In this document: positions 1 to 5,044 of the stretch, piece after piece | How the letters are laid out: each line of letters starts with the position of its first letter | How positions within the stretch are numbered: the stretch's first letter is position 1 | Source: Thermoplasmata archaeon | Lineage (GTDB): Archaea > Thermoplasmatota > Thermoplasmata > SG8-5 | Reading direction: 5' to 3' | Length of the DNA stretch: 6,491 nt | NCBI GenBank assembly: GCA_030655715.1 | Contig: JAUSPR010000150.1 | Coordinates: 1 to 6,491, forward strand | Made by a program: the position numbers and the translations under genes | Notes under the pieces: generated by a model | What the model was told of the DNA's origin: nothing | The model's input: the letters and a program-made list of their open reading frames with translations, nothing else | Databases searched by the model: none

Positions 1-1262
1 GATTCAGGATTCACAGATTGGTTGAAGCTGGCACCGGTCGCATTGGCGTCAAGGTATATCTGTGCCTTCAATGCATTGTCGAAGGTTGAGTTGTATATGA
101 CAAATGATGAGTTCGTGGCAAATATCGAATTCATCGTGTTGATTATGGTGCTCTGTCTTATCGTGACATTGTTACAATCGTAAAGAGTGACAGAACCCTG
201 GGCCGTGAGAGAGCCAAAATAGCCTTTAGACCAACCGGAATCAATGAAGAGATTGTCTATGACTAGATTTTTTTTTCCGACATAGAAACAATCTTCTATT
301 TCGATGCCGTTAACCATGTTATTGTCCATGTTGTCAAGAATCTTTCTGGAAGCATAGTCTATGTCCATTCCCACGTGATTGTTCACGAGCGTATTGTTCT
401 TTACTGTGGCAAGAGAATGGAAGAATCGGGTGCCATTTCCATCACAACTAACCACAAGATTGTTCTCTATTCTCGGATTTGCATAGAATCCGTGGATACC
501 GTCCATACAGTCCCTTACCTCGTTGTATGTGATATTGGCATCGCCCCAAGCAAGTATGCCTAGCCAGCAGGTCTCGATTTTGTTTAATTTTACCGTAGAA
601 ACATCATAACAGACAATGCCGTAATAACTGGTTTTAATGCGATTGGATTGCACATTGGCATTTGAACGATTATCGCAGATTATTCCGGCCCATGTGGTGA
701 AATTGACATAATTATTTGTCACAGTCATATTGCTGTCCTCACCGCATAAAATGCCGTAGTAAAAGGTGTATTCTATACTTGAGTTAGTGATGGAAGCTGC
801 AGTATTCCAACTTGCTATACCGACCTCGGAAAACTTGACACTGACATGATCAAAGATACTGTATTGTGTGCTATTTTCGAGCATGATTCCATACCAGTCC
901 AAAGTTGCCGGAGTATCAGAGAATGGTATGAAAGAAATCATGTTGTAAGGAGAACCATCCGCAATCAGACGTCCCTGAACATGGAGACCAGCACCAGGAT
1001 CAAATCTGACAACCACCTTGGGAAGTATGGTAAGTGTAACGTTTTTCTCAACCCAGATATCTTCCCGAACATAAATGTAAGGATATGTCAAATCCCAGGT
1101 TGTGTCGAAAGTGACATTTTCTGTTATTGGCAAACCCGGAATCGAGGCCCGAGTACCGGACACCTGGGTCTGAGGTTCCTGCCAAGGCAAATCATTGGAT
1201 AATGCCAGGCCTGAGCCAAGCAGTATACAGAATACAGCCAGTATAGCGAGTTTCCTGTTCAT
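1..1262 (-). CDS. Secreted right-handed beta-helix (NosD/CASH-like) surface protein, 3' end outside window
   Basis: This is an open frame of 420 codons read from ATG at 1262 to the left edge with no stop, so the C-terminus is missing. An in-frame TGA lies a few codons upstream, so this ATG is the only plausible ATG start. Residues 1-21 form a signal peptide: MNRK followed by a hydrophobic core. From about residue 70 onward there are short beta-strand repeats of the parallel beta-helix type, with recurring turns such as YYGILCGEDSN, WAGIICDN and YYGIVCYD spaced roughly 20-25 residues apart. I count 15 N-X-S/T sequons (N49, N74, N130, N160, N178, N187, N198, N243, N276, N289, N365, N384, N391, N407, N414), as expected for an N-glycosylated archaeal surface protein. 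Proteins with this fold often bind or process polysaccharide, or form surface structures. No catalytic motif is identifiable here, so the function is unknown. The gene lies 21 nt downstream of tbp on the same strand and could be cotranscribed with it. Confidence 0.85.
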   Translation of the reverse strand, partial: MNRKLAILAVFCILLGSGLALSNDLPWQEPQTQVSGTRASIPGLPITENVTFDTTWDLTYPYIYVREDIWVEKNVTLTILPKVVVRFDPGAGLHVQGRLIADGSPYNMISFIPFSDTPATLDWYGIMLENSTQYSIFDHVSVKFSEVGIASWNTAASITNSSIEYTFYYGILCGEDSNMTVTNNYVNFTTWAGIICDNRSNANVQSNRIKTSYYGIVCYDVSTVKLNKIETCWLGILAWGDANITYNEVRDCMDGIHGFYANPRIENNLVVSCDGNGTRFFHSLATVKNNTLVNNHVGMDIDYASRKILDNMDNNMVNGIEIEDCFYVGKKNLVIDNLFIDSGWSKGYFGSLTAQGSVTLYDCNNVTIRQSTIINTMNSIFATNSSFVIYNSTFDNALKAQIYLDANATGASFNQSVNPE

Positions 1263-1279
1263 AATGAACCCAGCGAGTC

Positions 1280-1287
1280 AATATTAA
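1280..1287 (-). promoter_or_regulatory. Possible TATA-like box for the beta-helix gene
   Basis: TTAATATT on the minus strand is centred about 21 nt upstream of the beta-helix ATG at 1262 and overlaps the TAA stop of tbp. It would give an essentially leaderless transcript. No Shine-Dalgarno sequence is visible in front of that ATG, which fits. The spacing is slightly short for an archaeal TATA box, so readthrough from tbp is an alternative. Confidence 0.25.
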
Positions 1288-1946
1288 TGGAGAAGCCCGG
1301 CAGCCCTGAGTTCCTTTTTAAGAGTCTCAACGCCTGTTTCGATATCTTCAACCTTCTTGGCGCCAGTACACACGACCTTTCCGGATCCGAAAAGCAGCAT
1401 GACTACCTTGGGTTCGGCAACCCTGTAAACGAGTCCTGGAAATTGCTCTGGCTCGTATTCTACTCTCTCGAGTCCAAGTGTGATTGCGATTGCATTGAGG
1501 TTTAAGTCATTCTTCAAATCGTAAACAGCCACAATGTTCTGAACTGTAATAACCGGGTCCTTGATTACTGGCAATCCCGCCTTTTCCAGTTTTTTACTGA
1601 CTGTTTTGATTGTCTTCTGGACACTTTCTATTGTTTTTGCACCGGTACAATTGGCTTTACCGCTTCTGAATAAAAGTATCGCGGTACGCTCTTCTTTCAA
1701 TCGATATACCAGACCAGGAAATTGTTCTGGTTCGTACTCTGCTCCATCAAGAGCAAGCGCTACCTGGTTCAGGTCAAGCTTCTCAGCTAAAGTTGTCGAT
1801 GCAACTATGTTTTCAATGCTGATTTTCTGTTTTTCTCCCTTGACTTTCGGTTTTTCTATCTTGGATTGTGGTTTTGCTGTCTTGGTTTTTGGTTTTTCTG
1901 TCTTAGATTTTGGTTTTGCTACCTTAATTTTTGGTTTTTCTGCCAT
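1284..1946 (-). CDS. tbp: TATA-box-binding protein with Lys/Pro-rich N-terminal tail
   Basis: This 220-residue protein is the general transcription factor that binds the TATA box and recruits TFB and RNA polymerase. The core is the usual tandem pair of TBP repeats, at about residues 42-127 and 132-220. Both repeats carry EYEPEQFPGLVYR. The four DNA-kinking phenylalanines are present: F76 and F169 in the QFPG motifs, and F93 and F186 in the LF-x-SGK motifs. The central DNA-contact asparagines (N46, N137) and the CTGAK motifs are also kept, so the protein should be functional. Two features are unusual. Residues 3-42 are a heptad repeat of the form (A/E)KPKxKx, about 40 extra residues compared with typical archaeal TBPs of about 180. 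The acidic C-terminal tail of many archaeal TBPs is absent, and the chain ends in AAGLLH. ATG at 1946 is chosen because the tail is in frame from it and GGGGGCGTGA lies just upstream as a Shine-Dalgarno-like sequence. The gene is separated from thpR by 125 nt containing promoter-like elements. Confidence 0.95.
   Translation of the reverse strand: MAEKPKIKVAKPKSKTEKPKTKTAKPQSKIEKPKVKGEKQKISIENIVASTTLAEKLDLNQVALALDGAEYEPEQFPGLVYRLKEERTAILLFRSGKANCTGAKTIESVQKTIKTVSKKLEKAGLPVIKDPVITVQNIVAVYDLKNDLNLNAIAITLGLERVEYEPEQFPGLVYRVAEPKVVMLLFGSGKVVCTGAKKVEDIETGVETLKKELRAAGLLH
1821..1940 (-). repeat. 21-bp tandem repeat encoding the Lys/Pro tail of TBP
   Basis: Five full copies and one partial copy of a 21-bp unit encode heptads EKPKIKV, AKPKSKT, EKPKTKT, AKPQSKI, EKPKVKG and EKQKI. 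The first residue alternates E, A, E, A, E, so there is a second-order period of 42 bp. The invariant core is AAA CCA AAA with a later AAG. The repeat probably grew by unequal exchange or slippage. It encodes a strongly basic, proline-spaced, presumably disordered tail. Confidence 0.85.
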
Positions 1947-1992
1947 GTTTCACGCCCCCGTGAGTATTTAAGTAATTCTCTGTAATATTCAT

Positions 1993-2010
1993 GTAGTATT
2001 TAAATACTAC
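1993..2010 (-). promoter_or_regulatory. Perfect 18-bp palindrome, candidate operator or decoy TATA in the tbp promoter
   Basis: GTAGTATTTAAATACTAC is a perfect palindrome whose centre, TATTTAAATA, itself resembles a TATA box in both directions. It lies directly downstream of the TATA-like stretch at 2012-2024, between that box and the predicted transcription start near 1988-1991. A protein bound here would block initiation. The regulator is unknown. Autoregulation by TBP is one possibility because the centre is TATA-like. Confidence 0.5.
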
Positions 2011-2011
2011 C

Positions 2012-2024
2012 AAATATAAATAAA
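2012..2024 (-). promoter_or_regulatory. TATA-like box upstream of tbp
   Basis: TTTATTTATATTT on the minus strand is the best TATA-like sequence in the thpR-tbp intergenic region. A start about 25 nt downstream would give a 5' leader of roughly 40-45 nt that includes the GGGGGCGTGA Shine-Dalgarno-like sequence near 1949-1958. A second TTAAATA, at about 1965-1971, is centred only about 22 nt from the ATG and fits less well. Confidence 0.45.
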
Positions 2025-2071
2025 CATTGCTGGCAGCCTTAAATCTCGGCAATTTTGAATTTCTGACAATA

Positions 2072-2629
2072 TCAAGAGCCAAGTTCCACATCAATGACAT
2101 CAGAATACACTGGACCTTCAGGCCTGAGAACACTCTTTTTCAGAATTATCCGGTTCACTGGAACATCACCGAAGTCTTCAGTCTCCCAGTCATGGATTAT
2201 CTCAGCCAGTTCACTGACATTTCGCCCATCCCTTACACGGGCAATGGTTATGTGCGGTGAAAACTTCCTTTTCTCGGGTTGGTATCCAAGGGGTTTCAGG
2301 CCATCATCAATCCTCCTGGCGATTATGCCAAGGGATTCGAAACCTTCCACGCCGGCCCAGACAACACTTATGCGCCCGAGATTTGGAAAGGCACCGGTGC
2401 CTTTCATCCGCATGGTGAATGGTTTTATCCCGCATATCGAAGATTTCAGAACGTCCTCTATGGCAGGAATAAGGGCTTCATCGGTATCACCAAGGAACTT
2501 AAGGGTGATGTGGATATTGCTCAGGTCCACCATCTTCAGGGATGCTCCACTGGCTTTAACTGCATTGGAAAAATCCTCCATTCGGGTGAAATGAGGAACC
2601 TCCACTGCAATGAAGGCCCTGAAAGCCAT
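2072..2629 (-). CDS. thpR: RNA 2',3'-cyclic phosphodiesterase (ThpR/LigT, 2H superfamily)
   Basis: This 185-residue protein belongs to the 2H phosphoesterase superfamily. Family members open 2',3'-cyclic phosphates at RNA ends to 2'-phosphates, and in vitro some also join tRNA half-molecules through 2'-5' linkages. The N-terminus MAFRAFIAVEVP is the typical first strand. The two catalytic HxTx motifs are intact: HITL at H40/T42 and HITI at H126/T128. The length matches the family (about 180-190 residues). The ATG directly follows the TAG stop of pyrH with no base between them, and GAGGG at 2635-2639, five bases upstream of the ATG, can act as a Shine-Dalgarno sequence. Translation is therefore probably coupled to pyrH in one transcript. 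The protein is expected to be cytoplasmic. Its physiological substrate in archaea is not settled. Confidence 0.92.
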   Translation of the reverse strand: MAFRAFIAVEVPHFTRMEDFSNAVKASGASLKMVDLSNIHITLKFLGDTDEALIPAIEDVLKSSICGIKPFTMRMKGTGAFPNLGRISVVWAGVEGFESLGIIARRIDDGLKPLGYQPEKRKFSPHITIARVRDGRNVSELAEIIHDWETEDFGDVPVNRIILKKSVLRPEGPVYSDVIDVELGS

Positions 2630-3316
2630 CTAGGCCCTCGACACGATTGTTCCTCTGAATTCCTGCCCGAGTATAGCCTTTTCAAGTTCGGCCAAGTTAC
2701 GTCCGTGAACAACTCTTGTTTCAATGCCTGAACGCGCCACTATTTTCGCGCCCAGAGGGTCGAAAACCACGTTCGGGCCTGCGCCGGGTGCGACTTTCAT
2801 GCATATTTCCAGTAACTGGTCGAATGAAATATTATCCAGTTTCTTGGCAGTGGGGTCCTTCTTCGGGTCAGCCGTGTAAACGCCGTCCACTGAGGTTGCA
2901 TTGATTAGCCGGATTGCGCCGGCCCGTTCCCCCAGCATTGCCGCGACCGCATCGGTCGTGTGTCCCGGATGGGTGCCACCCATAATCACGATTGAATGAT
3001 TTTTAGCCGCGGAAAGCGCCTCGTCAAAGGTTATTGCCGGCACGTGGTACGCTGAATTTCCAAGCGCCACAATCAGCATTCTGGCGTTTAGACGAGTAAC
3101 TTCGATGCCCACATCGTCCAGATAGGATTCATCCGCGCCCAGGCTTCTTCCCAGCTTGATGTAGTAACGGGCAATGCGGCCGCCGCCCACAACTATGAAA
3201 ATGCGTGTATCATCTTTCAAGCGGTTCAGCATGCTGGCAAGCTTCACGATATAATCTTTGTCATCATCGTCCGGGACGAGTATCGAGCCCCCGATGGATA
3301 TTACTACGGTGTCCAT
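2630..3316 (-). CDS. pyrH: Uridylate kinase, archaeal type (amino-acid-kinase fold)
   Basis: This 228-residue enzyme phosphorylates UMP to UDP with ATP in pyrimidine nucleotide synthesis. It has the amino-acid-kinase fold and the compact length typical of archaeal UMP kinases. Visible motifs are the N-terminal phosphate-binding SIGGSIL (residues 7-13), IVVGGGRIARYY (41-52), DDVGIEVTRLNARML (67-81), the archaeal-type UMP-site loop MGGTHPGHTTDAVAA (112-126), and the nucleotide-binding NATSVDGVYTADPKKDP (139-155). ATG at 3316 fits the family start. It lies about 31 nt after the centre of a TATA-like box and lacks a Shine-Dalgarno sequence, so the transcript is probably nearly leaderless. The gene is first in a pyrH-thpR pair that abut exactly. 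An IS150-group element ends 72 bp upstream of its start and leaves the TATA-like box intact. Confidence 0.95.
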   Translation of the reverse strand: MDTVVISIGGSILVPDDDDKDYIVKLASMLNRLKDDTRIFIVVGGGRIARYYIKLGRSLGADESYLDDVGIEVTRLNARMLIVALGNSAYHVPAITFDEALSAAKNHSIVIMGGTHPGHTTDAVAAMLGERAGAIRLINATSVDGVYTADPKKDPTAKKLDNISFDQLLEICMKVAPGAGPNVVFDPLGAKIVARSGIETRVVHGRNLAELEKAILGQEFRGTIVSRA

Positions 3317-3343
3317 GGTATCGGTGGGGAATCGGGTGGTGGA

Positions 3344-3355
3344 TATATTATTTAT
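3344..3355 (-). promoter_or_regulatory. TATA-like box for pyrH
   Basis: ATAAATAATATA on the minus strand is centred about 31-33 nt before the pyrH ATG. An archaeal start 25-27 nt downstream would leave a leader of only about five bases, which agrees with the absence of a Shine-Dalgarno sequence there. The IS element begins 33 bp farther upstream. Confidence 0.5.
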
Positions 3356-3388
3356 CGGTTTCCAAAGTCCTGCGGGACATTCTTATCT

Positions 3389-3415
3389 TGGACTGCACCC
3401 CTCATCGTGGACAAT
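3389..3415 (+). repeat. Terminal inverted repeat, pyrH-proximal end of the IS
   Basis: It reads TGGACTGCACCCC, six bases, then TGGACAAT. Aligned with the reverse complement of the other end, TGGACTG, ACCCC and TGGACA are shared. This is the end downstream of orfB. Confidence 0.8.
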
Positions 3416-3418
3416 AAG

Positions 3419-4309
3419 TTAAGCAACAGTATATAATTCCTCCTGCTGCTTTTCCTTCAATTTCTGCTCAAATTCTATCGGAGATAGATATCCGAGTGCA
3501 GAATGCATTCGTTTGCTGTTGTACACGTCTTCTATGAATGCCTGGATGTTATCCCAGGCATCCTCAAATGTTTCATATTCGTTCAAATATACCTCCTCGT
3601 ATTTCAACGTCTTAAAGAAGCTCTCAGCGTACGCATTATCGTACGGATTTCCTTTCCTGCTGTTCGATATCTGGATGCCGTGGTTCCGCAGGCACTCGGT
3701 GAACGCAAATGAAGTGTATTGCGTTCCGCGGTCTGAATGATGAATCAGACTACTGAGATTTTCGTCCTGGCGGTTGTACAGCGCCATCTGAAGCGCATCC
3801 AGCGCTGTTTCCGTACTCAAACTCCTGCTCAAGGACCAACCGATGCAGTTCCTCGTATGAACATCCAGTTCCACAGCCAGGTAAACGTATTCTTTATCAA
3901 GCTGGATGTAAGTAAAATCGGCTGCCCAAACCTGGTTCGGCCTGTCAATATCCAGGCCGCGAACCAGGTTTGGATAGACGGGATTGTTGTGTGCTGAATC
4001 TGTTGTTATAGGCGAGAATTTCTTGCGCCTGAACAACAAATTGTTCTCACGCATCAGGCGCAGAACGCGTTTGTGGTTCACAACATAGCCGTGCCTTCTG
4101 AGCTGGTACGTCATCCTCCGGTATCCATAGCCAGGGAATTCGTGGATGATTTTCATCATCTCCTCCACGACCTGTCGATCCCGGGCTTTGCGGCTGTCGT
4201 GCCTGTTACGTTTCTGCCAGGCATAATAACCGCTCTTGCTGACGCCCAGCAAGCGCGTCGATGCCTTGAGCGGTATAGGCGCGGGAGAGCGCTGGTTATC
4301 CCAGATCAT
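3419..4309 (-). CDS. IS150-group transposase OrfB (DDE integrase domain)
   Basis: This 296-residue catalytic part of an IS3-family transposase cuts and joins the element ends. An HTH_21-type region occupies about residues 44-100 (KARDRQVVEE onward, including FPGYGYRRM). The integrase core has all three acidic residues: D131 (WAADFTY), D193 (HHSDRGTQYTS) and E229 (NPYDNAYAESFFKTLK). The D-to-E gap of 35 residues is characteristic of IS3. The ATG at 4309 overlaps the orfA TGA as ATGA, and AGGAG lies nine bases upstream, so OrfB alone could be made by coupled initiation. In this family the active enzyme is usually an OrfAB fusion made by -1 frameshifting. The orfB frame is open upstream as far as the A8 run at 4377-4384, which would allow that. 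No internal stop or frameshift is seen, so the element may still be active. Confidence 0.93.
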   Translation of the reverse strand: MIWDNQRSPAPIPLKASTRLLGVSKSGYYAWQKRNRHDSRKARDRQVVEEMMKIIHEFPGYGYRRMTYQLRRHGYVVNHKRVLRLMRENNLLFRRKKFSPITTDSAHNNPVYPNLVRGLDIDRPNQVWAADFTYIQLDKEYVYLAVELDVHTRNCIGWSLSRSLSTETALDALQMALYNRQDENLSSLIHHSDRGTQYTSFAFTECLRNHGIQISNSRKGNPYDNAYAESFFKTLKYEEVYLNEYETFEDAWDNIQAFIEDVYNSKRMHSALGYLSPIEFEQKLKEKQQEELYTVA

Positions 4310-4638
4310 TTGGTATCGCTCCTGTATTTTGATTTGCGCTTCTCCTCCTCGACACGCCCGTTCATTTTCTCCAAGGTTTTTTTTAGAAATTCATTCTCCG
4401 AATACAATCTACCGACCATTCTTTCCAGCTCGGCAATCCGGGCCTGGTCCTTGTATGGTAGGCCGGAACCGGAGAACGCTCTCTCCGGGTTAGCCATGAA
4501 CTCCTTCTTCCACCGGCCAACCAGGGCCGGGTGAAGACCGTTCTCGCGGGCTACCTGGGCGAGGGGAATACCGGATTCAACCTGGGACAAAATCGATAAT
4601 TTGAACTCTTTTGTATAATTTGATCTATTTTTAGTCAT
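4306..4638 (-). CDS. IS150-group transposase OrfA (HTH, leucine zipper)
   Basis: This 110-residue protein supplies the DNA-binding part of the IS3-family transposase. The N-terminal half, from YTKEFKLSILSQVESGIPL through LHPALVGRWKKEF, is the helix-turn-helix that recognises the element ends. The C-terminal part (ARIAELERMVGRLYSENEFL) is a leucine-zipper coiled coil for multimerisation. ATG at 4638 is preferred over TTG at 4644 because GGAGG lies six bases upstream of it, whereas the TTG would directly abut that site. This strong Shine-Dalgarno sequence contrasts with the nearly leaderless pyrH and suggests a bacterial or broadly transferred origin. The frame ends at the ATGA overlap with orfB. 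Confidence 0.9.
   Translation of the reverse strand: MTKNRSNYTKEFKLSILSQVESGIPLAQVARENGLHPALVGRWKKEFMANPERAFSGSGLPYKDQARIAELERMVGRLYSENEFLKKTLEKMNGRVEEEKRKSKYRSDTK
4377..4384 (-). other. A8 slippery run, candidate -1 frameshift site joining OrfA and OrfB
   Basis: On the minus strand, orfA reads CTA AAA AAA ACC in its zipper region. Slipping back one base gives AAA AAA AAC CTT GGA GAA, and this frame stays open through to the orfB ATG. IS150-like elements use a comparable A-rich heptamer. The product would be OrfA through its zipper, a short linker, and OrfB. Confidence 0.6.
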
Positions 4639-4670
4639 ACACAACCTCCAATGTTTTCATAACTATTCTA

Positions 4671-4697
4671 AGTGTCCATTGAAGGGGGTTCAGTCCA
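4671..4697 (-). repeat. Terminal inverted repeat, orfA-proximal end of the IS
   Basis: Read inward on the minus strand it is TGGACTGAACCCC, six bases, then TGGACACT. It mirrors the other end with differences mainly in the six-base spacer. The outermost base is at 4697. Confidence 0.8.
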
Positions 4698-4706
4698 TAC
4701 AAAATA

Positions 4707-4715
4707 TTTTATAAT
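4707..4715 (+). promoter_or_regulatory. TATA-like box of the toxin-antitoxin operon
   Basis: TTTTATAAT is centred about 35 nt before the ATG at 4746. A start about 25 nt downstream gives a leader of 8-10 nt without a Shine-Dalgarno sequence, in archaeal style. It begins 10 bp outside the end of the IS. Confidence 0.5.
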
Positions 4716-4736
4716 TGTAAGTTATTATCACTTACA
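4716..4736 (+). promoter_or_regulatory. Inverted repeat, candidate autoregulatory operator of the toxin-antitoxin operon
   Basis: Arms TGTAAGT (4716-4722) and ACTTACA (4730-4736) are perfect inverted copies separated by TATTATC. The dyad begins immediately after the TATA-like box and reaches the predicted start site. This is where a repressor such as the AbrB-like antitoxin would act. The binding partner is inferred, not shown. Confidence 0.5.
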
Positions 4737-4745
4737 TAGATACAC

Positions 4746-5039
4746 ATGTCTGAATATGAAAGATGGATAGACGAAAGACTTGGGAAAAAAGTCCTGTGGA
4801 CGACAACAGCTTGGAATAAATTGCTCACGCGAGAACTGACCGAAGAAAGCGTAAAGGAATGCATAGCCTTTGGCGAAAAACGAGAGAGCGTGGAAATGGA
4901 AAGCGGTCCTAAACTTGTAGTTGAAAGAGCCCTGCACGATCCTATCTATGAAGCTCTGGTTGTCGTATTCTTAGACCATGAGGACTATTACTTAGTTATC
5001 TCGAATCATTTGAGGAAAAGAAAACAAAAGAGGAAGTGA
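4746..5039 (+). CDS. DUF4258-like protein, putative toxin
   Basis: This is a small 97-residue protein with a very basic C-terminus (LRKRKQKRK). The pattern of TTTAWNKLLTRELTEESVKE (residues 19-38), followed by strands around KLVVERAL, EALVVVFLD and YYLVISNHL, resembles the DUF4258 family. Members of that family are small and are often encoded next to YgiT-type zinc-finger proteins, in the arrangement of type II toxin-antitoxin modules. They are suspected to be RNases of the BrnT/MqsR-like kind. In my alignment by eye the usual His of the T-x-H-A motif is replaced by Thr (T21), while R29 is kept, so it may be divergent or weakened. ATG at 4746 is the first start after the promoter. The TGA stop overlaps an in-frame GTG of the next gene, so the two genes form one operon. 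The function is inferred largely from context. Confidence 0.6.
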   Translation: MSEYERWIDERLGKKVLWTTTAWNKLLTRELTEESVKECIAFGEKRESVEMESGPKLVVERALHDPIYEALVVVFLDHEDYYLVISNHLRKRKQKRK

Positions 5040-5044
5040 GACCA

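Larger units (their letters stand above)
3389..4697 (-). mobile_element. IS3-family insertion sequence, IS150 group, about 1309 bp
   Basis: The boundaries are set by imperfect terminal inverted repeats that begin TGGACTG(C/A)ACCCC, then, after six unmatched bases, TGGACA. They match the recalled IS150-group end pattern (TGTACTGCACCC, then TTGGAC). The element carries orfA and orfB on the minus strand, both apparently intact, and its size is normal for the family. The bases flanking it (TCT before 3389, TAC after 4697) do not form the 3-4 bp target duplication expected for a fresh insertion. It sits between the pyrH promoter and the promoter of the plus-strand toxin-antitoxin pair. Confidence 0.9.

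Noticed and set aside
375..1202. Plus-strand open frames (375-563, 846-1202) in the beta-helix region
   Set aside because: The minus strand is continuously open with a signal peptide and beta-helix repeats. The plus-strand frames have no coding character of their own.
1951..1962. Short palindrome CACG-CCCC-CGTG just before the tbp start
   Set aside because: It has only 4-bp arms. On the minus strand its G-run is better explained as part of a Shine-Dalgarno-like sequence.
1561..1971. Plus-strand open frame opposite tbp, with repeated phenylalanine-rich FGFSV-like segments
   Set aside because: It is the antisense of the Lys/Pro repeat. The periodicity comes from the 21-bp repeat in tbp, and the minus strand has full TBP homology.
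2094..2731. Two overlapping plus-strand open frames opposite thpR and the pyrH 3' end
   Set aside because: They are shadows of minus-strand genes whose catalytic motifs are intact. They show no recognisable domain and no promoter or ribosome-binding site.
4073..4534. Plus-strand open frame opposite orfA and orfB of the IS
   Set aside because: It is antisense to the transposase DDE and HTH coding sequence, and IS3-family elements do not carry a gene there.
4642..4644. TTG as the start codon of orfA
   Set aside because: It directly abuts the GGAGG ribosome-binding sequence. ATG at 4638 has the proper six-base spacing.
5036..5038. GTG as the start of the zinc-finger protein, overlapping the toxin stop
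   Set aside because: ATG at 5045 has a near-consensus GGAAGTGA five bases upstream, part of which covers the GTG itself. The GTG start cannot be wholly excluded.
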